DNA of 64,000 nt, taken from contig JADJQM010000001.1 in assembly GCA_016712715.1 (NCBI GenBank), forward strand, positions 1,073,001-1,137,000, read 5' to 3'. Shown piece by piece: positions 18,735 to 29,703 of this stretch (position 1 is the first letter of the stretch; each line of letters starts with the position of its first letter). This DNA is from Rhodospirillaceae bacterium. Its GTDB lineage: Bacteria; Pseudomonadota; Alphaproteobacteria; Dongiales; Dongiaceae. The notes below the pieces were generated by a model. That model did no database searches. It was given only the letters and a program-made list of their open reading frames with translations, and was not told where the DNA came from. Made by a program: the position numbers and the translations under genes.

Positions 18735-19478
18735 TCACGCTTTCGCTGACACCAATTGCTGGACGAGGGCCTTCACGAGACGCGGCAGGTCGTAGGGAAA
18801 GCGGGCGGTGATGAGATTGCCGTCGACAACGCAAGGCTCATCCGAGACCACGGCACCGGCATTCTCCAGATCGATCTGGATGTTCCAGACGGCGGTGGCG
18901 CGCTTTCCCTTCAGGATCTTTGCGCTGACCATCACCCATTGGCCGTGACAGATGGCCGTCGGGTTTTCCGGCTTCATACATCGCGCGCACCAAGGCCAGC
19001 GCGTGCTTGTCCATGCGTAGCGCGTCCGGATTCCAGCAGCCGCCGGGCAAGAGGATGGCATCGTAATCCGCCGCCTTGGCCTCATCCGTGTAGCGGTCGA
19101 TCTTCAGCCAGCCGGCATTTTCCATGAGCCGGATCGCCAGCACATGCGTGGTGCTCTGCGGCGGGAAGCGCAGACCCAGGGTCGGATGGAACTCGCCAAT
19201 CCGCGGGGAGACGATATGCACCGTGGCGCCATGTTCGGAGAGCCAGCGATGGGCCCCCAGGATCTCGACCTCCTCAACGCCGTTAGTGCAGCAGATCGCG
19301 ATCTCTTCCCTTTGAGGAGATTGGGATCGGTCGGCGGGTCGAACAGAAAACTATTGAGCTCCCGGTTGAGATCGCCATCCGCCGTCGTGAGGAGTTCCGT
19401 CGAGATCGACGGCACCGGCGAGGCCGACATCAACTGCTGCATGCGCAGGAAAGCGGCGGCTTGGATTGGATTGCTCAT
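18735..19478 (-). pseudogene. DJ-1/PfpI-family protein, two frameshifts
   Basis: Member of the DJ-1/PfpI superfamily (glyoxalase III, deglycase or protease-like), about 247 residues when repaired. Visible in order: MSNPIQAAAFLRMQQLM at the N-terminus, IAICCTNGVEEVEILGA, YDAILLPGGCWNPDALR, the nucleophile elbow AICHGQW, and the C-terminus FPYDLPRLVKALVQQL. The frame breaks near 19310 (one base missing before ATCGCGATC) and near 18964 (one C extra: AAACCCGACG where AAACCGACG gives KPTAICHG). All catalytic features survive, so sequencing error or very recent loss is likely. Start ATG 19478, GGAG upstream. Confidence 0.78.
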
Positions 19479-19778
19479 TCTTCATGCTCCGATATCGATT
19501 GAGTGGCGACGGTCATTCATCCAAACGAGAAGTAGCGAGGTGAAGACAGTCGCTGAGAACACGCTGCCTTCGAACTTTTCCACATCAAGCCCATAGAGGG
19601 CCTAACCGAACTGTGTCGTCAAAAAAGCAATCCGGAGAGCGCGACATTGGACGGCTTTGATCTTGTCGCTACTCCTGAAAGTCGTAGCCGACCGTAGCGC
19701 GATTTTGGGCGTGCCGGAAGGGGCGGCGCGCGGCGATTGCCCGATGCCGGTTTCCAGATTTGCTGACGGGAGAGAAAA
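19479..19778. other. 300-bp gap between DJ-1 gene and tRNA-Pro
   Basis: No reading frame with family features and no convincing hairpin were found. The stretch contains the putative promoter side of the DJ-1 gene and the 3' flank of tRNA-Pro. Confidence 0.4.
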
Positions 19779-19856
19779 TGGTCGGAGCGACAGGATTTGA
19801 ACCTGCGACCCCTAGACCCCCCAGTCTAGTACGTTACCAGGCTGCGCCACGCTCCG
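19779..19856 (-). tRNA. tRNA-Pro (GGG anticodon) with 8-nt anticodon loop
   Basis: Cloverleaf read on the minus strand: acceptor CGGAGCG/CGCTCCG, discriminator A and encoded CCA (19781-19779), T arm CGCAGGTTCAAATCCTG, and anticodon stem CTAGA/TCTAG. The loop between the stem halves is CTGGGGGG (19824-19817), eight bases rather than seven: tRNA-Pro(GGG) normally has five G here and this has six. Total length is 78 nt including CCA. The D stem is also weak (GCGC against ACGT). The extra G is either a homopolymer error or a real frameshift-suppressor-like tRNA. Position next to merR-ihfA-fabH-plsX is usual in alphaproteobacteria. Confidence 0.92.
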
Positions 19857-20050
19857 ACACTCTTTCGGGCTGCCCGTGAGACGGGGCCCGGGCCAGCCGG
19901 CGAAGGGTCTGGAAAGCTCCAATCCCTAGGGGGTGCCGACGGCGCGCTTTATATAGCGGGCGGCCAGCGCCCACGCAACGTAAAGAAACCGCCCCGACCC
20001 CAGATTGATTAAGGGCGGGGGGAGGACGTCTGATCAGGCGGCAGGAAGGC

Positions 20051-20671
20051 TCAGCCCAGGACTTTCCGGAGGCGGTCGCGCAGTTCCTCGAGTTCGTTGG
20101 TGATGGCCTTCACCTCACGGATCTGGCGCTCGTCGAGGGCTGCTGCCTTGAACAGAGGCAGATCGAGCATGGCCTGAGCCTGGCCGATCCTGGCCGCCAA
20201 GGTCGGGTCTGTGGTGCCGTCGGCCAGATGACCGGATTCGAGCCCGTCATGGCCGTTGCCGACGGGGTCCAGCCCGCCAGCCAGGGCCTCGGCATCGGCG
20301 AATTCGGCGCCGAGGCGCAGGGCCCCCTCGCGGATCAGCTTCTGGACGCCCTTGATGGTATAGCCCTGGTCATAGAGCAGGCCCCGGATGGCGCGCAGCA
20401 GGTCAACGTCTTCCGGCCGGTAATAGCGGCGGCCACCGCCCCGCTTCATCGGCTTGATCTGGGGGAATTTGGTCTCCCAGAAGCGGAGCACATGCTGCGG
20501 CACTTCGAGGTCGTCGGCCACTTCCGAGATCGTGCGGAAGGCGCCCGCGGCCTTCTCCACCCGGCGGGCCGCCGTGCGGCGCTGGGCCGCGACCGAGTCC
20601 GATTTCTGAGATGCCTGATCCGATCCCAGGACCCGATCGGCGGTGGGGAGTCGTTCTGCCGAGGAGCTCAT
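20051..20671 (-). CDS. MerR-family transcriptional regulator
   Basis: 206 residues. The MerR helix-turn-helix lies at about residues 45-113: ISEVADDLEVPQHVLRFWETKFPQIKP, then GGGRRYYRPEDVDLLRAIRGLLYDQGYTIKGVQKLI. The C-terminal part is a long helix ending ELEELRDRLRKVLG, a likely dimerisation coil. No metal-binding cysteines are present, so it is not a classical MerR metal sensor. The ATG overlaps the ihfA stop as ATGA, so the two are translationally coupled. This ihfA-merR pair is conserved in alphaproteobacteria; the target is not known to me. Confidence 0.88.
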   Translation of the reverse strand: MSSSAERLPTADRVLGSDQASQKSDSVAAQRRTAARRVEKAAGAFRTISEVADDLEVPQHVLRFWETKFPQIKPMKRGGGRRYYRPEDVDLLRAIRGLLYDQGYTIKGVQKLIREGALRLGAEFADAEALAGGLDPVGNGHDGLESGHLADGTTDPTLAARIGQAQAMLDLPLFKAAALDERQIREVKAITNELEELRDRLRKVLG

Positions 20672-20976
20672 GGTTGTTTTTCAGCGCCCTTGTTGACCCG
20701 GTCCTTCAGCACGTGCGACGCGCGGAAGACGAGGACGCGGCGCGGCTTGATCGGCACTTCTTCGCCGGTCTTCGGATTGCGGCCGACACGGTCGCCCTTG
20801 AGGCGGACGAGGAAGCTGCCGAAGGATGAGATCTTGACGCTCTCGCCACGGACGAGCGCATGCGAAACTTCGTCGAGCACGGTGTCCACCAGCTCGGCTG
20901 ATTCATTGCGCGAGAGGCCCACCTCTTGATAGACGGCTTCGGCCAGATGCGCGCGAGTGATCGTGTTGCCCTTCAT
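20668..20976 (-). CDS. ihfA: Integration host factor subunit alpha
   Basis: 102-residue HU/IHF-family DNA-bending protein that pairs with IhfB. The family core is visible: SFGSFLVRLKGDRVGRNPKTGEE with the beta-arm PRRVLVFRAS. N-terminal ITRAHLAEAVYQEVGLSRNESAELVD matches IHF alpha rather than HU. It is preceded by a 128-bp gap after fabH that may hold its own promoter, and overlaps merR by 4 bp. Confidence 0.95.
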   Translation of the reverse strand: MKGNTITRAHLAEAVYQEVGLSRNESAELVDTVLDEVSHALVRGESVKISSFGSFLVRLKGDRVGRNPKTGEEVPIKPRRVLVFRASHVLKDRVNKGAEKQP

Positions 20977-21104
20977 CTCCCCCTGCCTTTCTAGTCGGCT
21001 CTTGATGAATGAGCGTATCGTTTACTCTGAAATCAGTCAATTAGAGAGCGACATTGATCTGTAGTCATATGTGTAGGGATTGGTTCAGCAATGTCACGGA
21101 AGAT

Positions 21105-22079
21105 TCAGTAGCGAATCAGGGCCGAACCCCAGGTGAAACCACCACCCATAGCTTCCATGAGGACCAATTGGCCACGCTGGATGCGCCCGTCATTGACCGC
21201 TTCCGCGAGTGCGAGAGGGATCGAGGCGGCCGATGTGTTGGCATGGCGGTCGATCGTGACCACCACTTTTTCGGGCGCGAGCTTCAGCTTGTTGCCCATG
21301 CTGTCGATGATGCGTCGATTCGCCTGGTGCGGCACCAGCCAGTCCACATCGTCGGCCTTGATGCCGGCCGAGGCGATGGCCGCATCGACCGCGGCCGCGA
21401 GATTGACCACGGCATGGCGGAACACTTCCTTGCCTTCCATGTGGACGAAACCCGCGGTCTGAGTCGTCGAGGGGCCGCCATCGACATAGAGCTTGTCGTA
21501 ATAGGTCCCATCGGAGAAGAGATGGGTGCAGAGCACGCCGCGATCCTTGGAGGTGCCGTCGCCCTCCCCCGCTTCCAGCACGACCGCACCGGCGCCATCG
21601 CCGAACAGGACGCAGGTGTTGCGGTCCTTCCAGTCGAGGATGCGCGAGAAGGTCTCGGCGCCGATGACGAGGGCGCGGTGCGCCTGGCCGGCGCGGATGA
21701 AATTGTCGGCGGTGGCGAGGCCGAAGACAAAGCCGGAGCAGACCGCCTGCACGTCCATGGCGAAGCCACCCTTCATGCCGATGCGCTGCTGGACCTTGGT
21801 GGCGGTGGCCGGAAAGGTATGGTCCGGGGTGGTCGTGGCGAGGATCAGCATGTCGATATCGGCGCCGCGCAGGCCCGCATGGTGGAGCGCCTGCTCGGCC
21901 GCATGGACCGCGAGGTCGGAGGTCAGCTCACCGGGGGCCGCGATATGGCGCTGGCGAATGCCGGTGCGCTGCGAGATCCACTCATCGGTGGTGTCGACGC
22001 GCTTGGCGAGTTCCGCATTGGTCAGGATCTCCTTGGGGAGATAGCTGCCGGCGGAAAGAAGAAGGGATCTGCGGGCCAT
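21105..22079 (-). CDS. fabH: 3-oxoacyl-ACP synthase III
   Basis: Initiates type II fatty acid synthesis by condensing acetyl-CoA with malonyl-ACP. 324 residues. The Cys-His-Asn triad is visible: Cys in DVQAVCSGFVF, His in VPHQANRRI and Asn in RHANTSAASIPLAL. The C-terminus GGGFTWGSALIRY is typical. It lies 57 bp downstream of plsX, as in most bacteria. Confidence 0.97.
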   Translation of the reverse strand: MARRSLLLSAGSYLPKEILTNAELAKRVDTTDEWISQRTGIRQRHIAAPGELTSDLAVHAAEQALHHAGLRGADIDMLILATTTPDHTFPATATKVQQRIGMKGGFAMDVQAVCSGFVFGLATADNFIRAGQAHRALVIGAETFSRILDWKDRNTCVLFGDGAGAVVLEAGEGDGTSKDRGVLCTHLFSDGTYYDKLYVDGGPSTTQTAGFVHMEGKEVFRHAVVNLAAAVDAAIASAGIKADDVDWLVPHQANRRIIDSMGNKLKLAPEKVVVTIDRHANTSAASIPLALAEAVNDGRIQRGQLVLMEAMGGGFTWGSALIRY

Positions 22080-22136
22080 GGCTAATCTGGGGCCAATCTT
22101 TGAAAGAGACGTTCTGAAAAGTGAATGGTCGCTGGT

Positions 22137-23186
22137 CTAGAGCGCCGCAGCGACGGCTTCCGCCCCGGGCACAGCCATCAATTGGGCGAAATCCTGCTTC
22201 ATGCGCTCCATGGCGTCATTCTGCACCATGTTTACCGCAACTCCGATGGCGTTGGCAAAACCATAGGAATCGGTGCCGCCATGGCTTTTGACACAAATGC
22301 CGTTGAGACCCATCAAAATCGCCCCGTTATAGCGGCGCGGATCGACCTGGGCCCGCAGGCCGTTGAGGGCGGGACGGGCAAAAAGATAGGCGATCTTGGA
22401 CCACAAAGTGGCTGAGAAAGTCTGCTTAAGCCAATGACCGTAAAGCTTTACCGTGCCTTCGATGGTTTTCAAGGCGATGTTGCCGGTGAAGCCGTCGGTC
22501 ACCACCACATCGACCGTGCCCTTGGCGATATCGTCACCTTCGACGAAGCCCACGAATTTGCCGGGCAGCGGCACGTCGCGCAGGATAGCGGCCGCCACCT
22601 TGACCGCGTCATGGCCTTTGAGCTCTTCGGCGCCGACATTGAGGATGCCCATGCTGGGCTGCTGGACGCCGAGAACGAGTCTCGCGAACACATTCCCCAT
22701 GACGGCAAACTGGACGAGATTGTTGGCGTCGCACTGAACATTGGCGCCGAGATCGAGCATCACACTTTCCGACCGCATGGTCGGGAAGAAGGAAGCGATC
22801 GCCGGGCGGTCGATGCCGGGCATGGTCTTCAAGACGAACTTGGCCATGGCCATGAGGGCGCCGGTATTGCCGGCCGAGACCATGGCCCCGGCTTCGCCGT
22901 TATGGACGGCATCAATGGCAAGACGCATCGAGCTCTGGCGGCCACCGCGCAGGGCCTGGCTCGGTTTGTCGTCCATGGAGACGACGGAATCGGTATGGCG
23001 GATTGTGCAGACCTTGGCGAGGGCAGGCAGCGCATCAAGCATCGGCTTGAGCTTCGCCTCGTCGCCGAACATCAGGAAGTGGACATTGGGGAAACGCTGG
23101 CGTGCGATCTCCGCGCCCCTGATCACCATATCAGGAGCGTTATCGCCACCCATCGCGTCTAGAGATATAGCCAGGCTGGTGCTCAC
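22137..23186 (-). CDS. plsX: Phosphate acyltransferase PlsX
   Basis: Peripheral membrane enzyme converting acyl-ACP to acyl-phosphate for phospholipid synthesis. 349 residues. Motifs: LDAMGGDNAPDMVIRGA, GAMVSAGNTGALMA and FVEGDDIAKGTVDVVVTDGFTGNIALK. The start is a GTG at 23186, supported by AAGGAGTG seven bases upstream. It belongs to the run rpmF-plsX-fabH, 41 bp after rpmF. Confidence 0.97.
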   Translation of the reverse strand: MSTSLAISLDAMGGDNAPDMVIRGAEIARQRFPNVHFLMFGDEAKLKPMLDALPALAKVCTIRHTDSVVSMDDKPSQALRGGRQSSMRLAIDAVHNGEAGAMVSAGNTGALMAMAKFVLKTMPGIDRPAIASFFPTMRSESVMLDLGANVQCDANNLVQFAVMGNVFARLVLGVQQPSMGILNVGAEELKGHDAVKVAAAILRDVPLPGKFVGFVEGDDIAKGTVDVVVTDGFTGNIALKTIEGTVKLYGHWLKQTFSATLWSKIAYLFARPALNGLRAQVDPRRYNGAILMGLNGICVKSHGGTDSYGFANAIGVAVNMVQNDAMERMKQDFAQLMAVPGAEAVAAAL

Positions 23187-23227
23187 CCCGTCACTCCTTC
23201 CCGGCCATCATAGCAGCGGGTCTGGAG

Positions 23228-23422
23228 TTACGCTGCGTCTGCCTCGGTGCCCTGCGCGACAACCTCACGGCCATCATAATGACCGCAGGAGCCGCAGACA
23301 TGGTGCGGGCGCTTCAGCTCACCGCAATTCGGGCATTCGGCCGAGGTCGTGACCGTCAGCGCATGGTGGCTGCGGCGCATGTCACGGCGCGACTTGCTGG
23401 TTTTCTTCTTGGGGACTGCCAT
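23228..23422 (-). CDS. rpmF: 50S ribosomal protein L32
   Basis: 64-residue L32. It begins MAVPKKKTSKSRRDMRRSHHA and carries the zinc-ribbon pairs CPNCG and CGSCG. The rpmF-plsX-fabH order is widely conserved. Confidence 0.97.
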   Translation of the reverse strand: MAVPKKKTSKSRRDMRRSHHALTVTTSAECPNCGELKRPHHVCGSCGHYDGREVVAQGTEADAA

Positions 23423-23554
23423 GATCCACTCTCTTCACAAAAAAATAGCGGCGGCAAGCGTGCCGCCAATGGGCGGGTAGATAACGAAAATCCCCGGGGA
23501 TGGCAAGCGTCTTGCCGAGACCGGGCCTTTTGCACCGGTACAGGCCTGGATTTC

Positions 23555-24118
23555 CTATTTCCTCAATTTATCCAGCCCCAGGAAAGGCTTGCGCTTGCCT
23601 GCCAGCTGGTTTTCGGCGGCGATCTCAGCTTCATTGGGGGCAAATTCCTGCGGCAGGGCTGCCTCCTCCTTGCGGGGATAGGGGTCGAGGCCCAATGAGA
23701 GCTGCTCCGCCACCAGGGCGCCGAGGTCGATCTTGCCGTCCAGAATCGGTTCCGGCGGGTCGGAATCCTCGAAATCGATGTCGATTTCGCTGAGGTCCGG
23801 TTCCGGCTGGGCATCGCCGAAGGTGAGGCGGAAGGTTTCGGCGACCTTCGCCGGTACGGGTTCGAGGGTGACGCCGCAGGTCTGTACGACCTCGCTCTCC
23901 AGGGCCCCTTTGACCTCGATCAGCCCGGAGCTCAAACGGCGCAAGGCAAGCTTCGCCACGAGCCTGTCCATGGCCTGGAGGTCGAGCACGTCGGCCAGCG
24001 CCGCGCGTTCCGCCGGGTTGGCCTCAAGCTGGCGCTCGGAGCTGCGGGCACTCACCGAGCTCGCCTCGATGATGCGTGAGAAAACTGAAATATCAGTAGG
24101 TTGCTGTGTCATCCTCAA
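23555..24118 (-). CDS. DUF177 / YceD-family protein
   Basis: 187-residue YceD/DUF177 protein. In plants and some bacteria relatives act in 23S rRNA maturation; the exact role here is unknown. Recognisable are the central CGVTLEPV (one of the family's conserved cysteines) and the C-terminus FAPNEAEIAAENQLAGKRKPF, a variant of the family's tail. It lies upstream of rpmF as in other proteobacteria. Its start overlaps the CBP3-like stop as ATGA; a second ATG two codons in (24112) is equally possible. Confidence 0.85.
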   Translation of the reverse strand: MRMTQQPTDISVFSRIIEASSVSARSSERQLEANPAERAALADVLDLQAMDRLVAKLALRRLSSGLIEVKGALESEVVQTCGVTLEPVPAKVAETFRLTFGDAQPEPDLSEIDIDFEDSDPPEPILDGKIDLGALVAEQLSLGLDPYPRKEEAALPQEFAPNEAEIAAENQLAGKRKPFLGLDKLRK

Positions 24119-24714
24119 TCCAATCCATAGCTTGATTGGCCACTTGATCCAGCCACATTGGGCAAAGACGGGAAGTCAAAAATGCCCCGCATGATGCGAT
24201 CGATCGGCTGCGTGTCGGCCAGATCCTTGGCGCGGCGCAGATAGTTGGCGACGGCGCGGACGGCATCCATGTCGGGGTCGGTGGTGCCATAGAGGTTGCG
24301 GCGGAGCGCTCCCTCGATCTCGATCTGGCTACCCGCCAGCGCCTTCTCATAGGCATTAATTCTGCCCTGCAGCGCCTCGGTCATCACGCGGATTCGCTTG
24401 CCGACGCCGATATCGCCAGCCCCCAATTGCCGGAGAGACGCTTCCATGTCGTTGATGAGTGCATCATATAGCGCCTGGGAGAGGATCGCCGAGCGGTCCC
24501 CCTGCCCTTTCAGGCGCTGGAAGATGAGGAAGGTGTGCAGGGCTACCATGTCGAAGCGGCCGTCGACCGTGTCCGGCACGCCAAGACGCTCGTAGAACAC
24601 GCGCTCCCGCGCCTGGGACACCAGCCGGTTGAACAGCTTTGCCGCCACCTGTTTGACTTCGCCCGGCCCCTGCAGGAGTCGGGAGATAAGGCCGCCTAAA
24701 GCCGATTGTGCCAA
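24115..24714 (-). CDS. Ubiquinol-cytochrome c chaperone family protein (CBP3-like)
   Basis: 199-residue relative of mitochondrial CBP3, an assembly factor for cytochrome b of the bc1 complex. Diagnostic features: VVSQARERVFYERLGVPDTVDGRFDMVALHTFLIF-type block (about residues 32-68), then LYDALINDMEASLRQLGAGDIGVGKRIR and the C-terminal NYLRRAKDLADTQP. It is coupled to DUF177 by a 4-bp overlap and divergent from bamE, an arrangement common in alphaproteobacteria. Confidence 0.88.
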   Translation of the reverse strand: MAQSALGGLISRLLQGPGEVKQVAAKLFNRLVSQARERVFYERLGVPDTVDGRFDMVALHTFLIFQRLKGQGDRSAILSQALYDALINDMEASLRQLGAGDIGVGKRIRVMTEALQGRINAYEKALAGSQIEIEGALRRNLYGTTDPDMDAVRAVANYLRRAKDLADTQPIDRIMRGIFDFPSLPNVAGSSGQSSYGLD

Positions 24715-24931
24715 TTTGAAACCTTCTCAGTATTGACCCTGGCTTGACCCGGGCCAGCGGACCGCGGTCGGTATAGCGGGTAGCGCCATGGCGGCACCCT
24801 ATCCCGAGCCATTTCCTTGACGTCCGCCGGCGCTGGTGCGAATTTGCCACCGCTTGCCAGCGGAATTTCGAGGACCGTACTTTCGGGCCGACGCGGGCGC
24901 AACACATTTGGCAGTTCCCGGAACCCGACCC

Positions 24932-25447
24932 ATGGCCGACCGTCGCAGCAGCACCCACCCCTTCCGCACGGCTCTCCTGGCCGGCGCTGTCGGACTTGCG
25001 ATCGTGCTGACCGGCTGCCAGGCCAAGATCCTCCAGCATGGCAATGTCCCGGACGAAGATGAGGTCGTGCAGATCCAGCCGGGTCAAGACGACAAGAACC
25101 GGGTCGAGCAGCTGCTGGGTTCCCCCTCGACAACCGGCACCTTCGGTGACGACATCTGGTATTACGTGTCCAAGCGCACCAGCCAGACCGCCTTCTTCGA
25201 ACCCGACGTCATCGATCAGGGCGTGCTGGCCATTGCCTTCGACAGCCAGGGCATCGTCCAGGACATGAAGGTCTATGACAAGAGCGACGGCCGCCTGGTC
25301 GCCATGGTCGACCGCCAGACGCCGACCCACGGCAATGAACTGACCATCATCCAGCAAATGCTCGGCAATCTCGGCCGCTTCAGCCCGGATGAGGGTGGAC
25401 CCAAGAAAGGCCCCACCGGAACCACGGGCGCCCCCGGCGGCGTCTAG
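24932..25447 (+). CDS. bamE: Outer membrane assembly lipoprotein BamE (SmpA/OmlA)
   Basis: Lipoprotein subunit of the BAM complex that inserts outer-membrane beta-barrels. 171 residues from the ATG at 24932; signal peptide with lipobox LTGC, mature Cys about residue 27. The SmpA/OmlA domain runs from about 45 to 135: GQDDKNRVEQLLGSPSTTGTFGDDIWYYVSKR is typical. An upstream frame extension to 24836 is not credible because it precedes the signal peptide. Confidence 0.92.
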   Translation: MADRRSSTHPFRTALLAGAVGLAIVLTGCQAKILQHGNVPDEDEVVQIQPGQDDKNRVEQLLGSPSTTGTFGDDIWYYVSKRTSQTAFFEPDVIDQGVLAIAFDSQGIVQDMKVYDKSDGRLVAMVDRQTPTHGNELTIIQQMLGNLGRFSPDEGGPKKGPTGTTGAPGGV

Positions 25448-25462
25448 TCGCCAACGCGCCAC

Positions 25463-26335
25463 TTAATCGGGCAGCGGTATCACCGGCTCCGGCGTCATAG
25501 TCAGGGTCGTGCCGACCGAGGCGCAGACGATAAGACCGATCGCCACCCACTGAATGATCGGCAAGGCTTCCTGTAGAATGACGAGGCCCGCGAAGGCGCC
25601 GATCGCCGGTTCCAGGCTGGTCAGCGTGCCATAGGTCTGCGCCCGCAGGCGGCGAAGCGCCACCATCTCAAAGGCAAAGGGCACGGCACTCGACAGGGCC
25701 GCGACCACCAATGCCATGGGAAGGATGGCGGGGCTGAGCAGCGCGGCGCCTGCGTGATCGATACCGACCGGCAGCACGACGAGCGCTGCGATGATCATGC
25801 CCAGGGCCGGCGTATAACCGCCATGCTCCGCCCCTGCCTTCTTGCCGACGATGATGTAGAGCGCCCAGCCGACACCGGCGCCAAGCGCCAGCGCGACGCC
25901 CCAGGGATCGAGCGCATGCACGGACTCGCCGATCGGCAGCAGCAGCAGGAGCCCCACGGCCGCGAGCAGGATCCAGACGAAGTCGAGGCGTCGGCGCGAC
26001 GAAAAGACAGCCACAGCGAGCGGCCCGGTAAACTCCAGCGCTGCCGCGATGCCGAGCGGGATTCGTGCTACCGAAAGGTAGTAGAGAAGGTTCATGGCGC
26101 CGAGGATGACGCCATAGAGTACTACCGCACGCCAGTTGCGCCGCGTGAAGGTCGTGCGCCAGGGTCGCAGCACGATGGTCAGCATCAGGGCGCCGAGTCC
26201 GAGACGCAGGGCCGTGGTGCCCTCGGCGCCAACCAGCGGAAACAATCCCTTGGCAAAGGAGGCACCTGCCTGGATCGACACCATGGCGATCAGCAGGGCG
26301 CCCACGGGCAGCAGGACAGACGTCGCGGTTTTCAT
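25463..26335 (-). CDS. rhtA: EamA/DMT-family exporter, RhtA-like
   Basis: Inner-membrane exporter of the drug/metabolite transporter superfamily, 290 residues, about ten membrane helices in two EamA halves. SIQAGASFAKGLFPLVGA, TTALRLGLGAL, ALEFTGPLAVAVFSSRR and GKKAGAEHGGYTPA closely resemble E. coli RhtA, which exports threonine and homoserine. The substrate is inferred from this resemblance. It is convergent with bamE, 15 bp apart. Confidence 0.82.
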   Translation of the reverse strand: MKTATSVLLPVGALLIAMVSIQAGASFAKGLFPLVGAEGTTALRLGLGALMLTIVLRPWRTTFTRRNWRAVVLYGVILGAMNLLYYLSVARIPLGIAAALEFTGPLAVAVFSSRRRLDFVWILLAAVGLLLLLPIGESVHALDPWGVALALGAGVGWALYIIVGKKAGAEHGGYTPALGMIIAALVVLPVGIDHAGAALLSPAILPMALVVAALSSAVPFAFEMVALRRLRAQTYGTLTSLEPAIGAFAGLVILQEALPIIQWVAIGLIVCASVGTTLTMTPEPVIPLPD

Positions 26336-26440
26336 CGGGCGATCCAGAATTAGCGGTAGAAGAAAGTGCGGTGGCGCCCAGCAAGGCGCAAGGGCCAGAA
26401 GCGTCCGGCCCTGGGATACAGTTTGCAGGCGCGATCAGGC

Positions 26441-26478
26441 GACAAAAGAAACCCCCGGCCGATGTCCCGGCCGGGGGT
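26441..26478 (-). terminator. Rho-independent terminator of hppA
   Basis: On the minus strand GGCC-rich arms (26477-26469 and 26460-26452) form a 9-bp GC stem with an 8-nt loop, followed by TTTCTTTT. It lies 27 bp after the hppA stop. Confidence 0.88.
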
Positions 26479-26504
26479 CTCCGTTTCAGCGATGAGCGAC
26501 CTGC

Positions 26505-28580
<2,076 letters not shown>

Positions 28581-28822
28581 TCTTGCATCCCCTATTCAGA
28601 ATTGAGTTGGCAGGTTGCCGCTTGGGGTCGGTCGAGGGCCTTGGGTGGGCGCTCAAAGTCACCTGCGGCAATCATTAAAAGTGGCCGGAACATAAAGGAA
28701 TAGGCATGCCGTTGCAACTGACCGGACCGCCCGGCACCGGGCCGCTGGCATCCAGATGGCTGCCAACCCACGACAGCACCATCAAAATTCCGAGTCGGCG
28801 CGATGTTGCGCCGCAGCGACGG

Positions 28823-29605
28823 CTAGGCAGCGGGTTTCGTGGCCCATATCCTGGCCGGGCGCAGTTCGCCTTTATCGAGTACAACCGTCAGGGAGCGCCA
28901 GTCTTCGATGAAATGGGCATTCCCGGCCTCGCCGAGCTCCGCCAGCATCATGCCGGCAAGCTCGCCCTTCATGCGGGCCAGTTCCTCATGTGCCTCGGCG
29001 CGGTAATGGTCGGTGATGTCCTCAAGCCGGATGTCGGTGAAGCCCGCACCGTGCAGCAGCTCGCCATACGCGGCCAGGGTGACGAGATGGTAGGTGAGCC
29101 CCTCCATCTCGAAGAAGTATGCCATGTCGCGGCTGTAAGGCCCCGGCGATTTCATCCAGTCGCCGGCGGCGATGCGCCCGCCGGGCTTCAGCACGCGGCG
29201 CACCTCGGCAAAATGCGCCACCTTGTCGGGGATGTGCAACCAGGCATCCTTGCCGAACACCACATCGAAGCTCGCATCGGCGAAGGGGAGTGGGCCGGGT
29301 TCCACCAGCTTGATCTCGATCTTCTTGTTGAGGCCGGAGCGGCGGATGCGTTCCTGCCCCCGTTCGACGATGCCGGGCGAAACATCGATGCCGGTGACGT
29401 GGCCAGCGCCGAGCATGAGCAGTACCTGGTCGAGCCCACCGAGGCCGCAACCGATATCGAGCACCCGCTTGCCGCCAAGATCGATCCCGGCAGCAATGTC
29501 GCGCACAGCCTGTGGACCGCCCGGCGACAGAAACCCCTCGCCCCAGATCATCTGGAGCAAGGTCAGCATGCGGCCGTCATATTCTTCGTGGGTCTCGGTC
29601 ATCAT
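28823..29605 (-). CDS. SAM-dependent methyltransferase, phosphoethanolamine/sarcosine N-methyltransferase-like
   Basis: 260-residue class I methyltransferase. The SAM-binding motif is VLDIGCGLGGLD, with motif II-III FDVVFGKDAWLHIPDK and LKPGGRIAAGDW. WGEGFLSPGG near the N-terminus is a hallmark of phosphoethanolamine and related N-methyltransferases. A small amine substrate is inferred. Two adjacent ATG codons (29605, 29602) are possible starts. Confidence 0.8.
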   Translation of the reverse strand: MMTETHEEYDGRMLTLLQMIWGEGFLSPGGPQAVRDIAAGIDLGGKRVLDIGCGLGGLDQVLLMLGAGHVTGIDVSPGIVERGQERIRRSGLNKKIEIKLVEPGPLPFADASFDVVFGKDAWLHIPDKVAHFAEVRRVLKPGGRIAAGDWMKSPGPYSRDMAYFFEMEGLTYHLVTLAAYGELLHGAGFTDIRLEDITDHYRAEAHEELARMKGELAGMMLAELGEAGNAHFIEDWRSLTVVLDKGELRPARIWATKPAA

Positions 29606-29624
29606 AGTGGCCCGCCTCTTTACG

Positions 29625-29703
29625 CGTCATCCCCGGGGCTTGCCTCGGTGATCCACACTATCAACGGCGACAGTGGATCCCCGGGTCAAGCTCGGGGATA
29701 ACG
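29625..29703. repeat. REP-like inverted repeat
   Basis: Imperfect inverted repeat with arms of about 31 bases: CGTCATCCCCGGGGCTTGCC... at 29625-29656 and its imperfect reverse complement at 29673-29703, separated by 16 bases. The sequence (GGATCCCCGGGTCAAGC) is of the kind seen many times in alphaproteobacterial intergenic REP elements. It overlaps the 3' end of the Sel1-like gene. A half copy may exist near 30485-30505. Confidence 0.7.
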
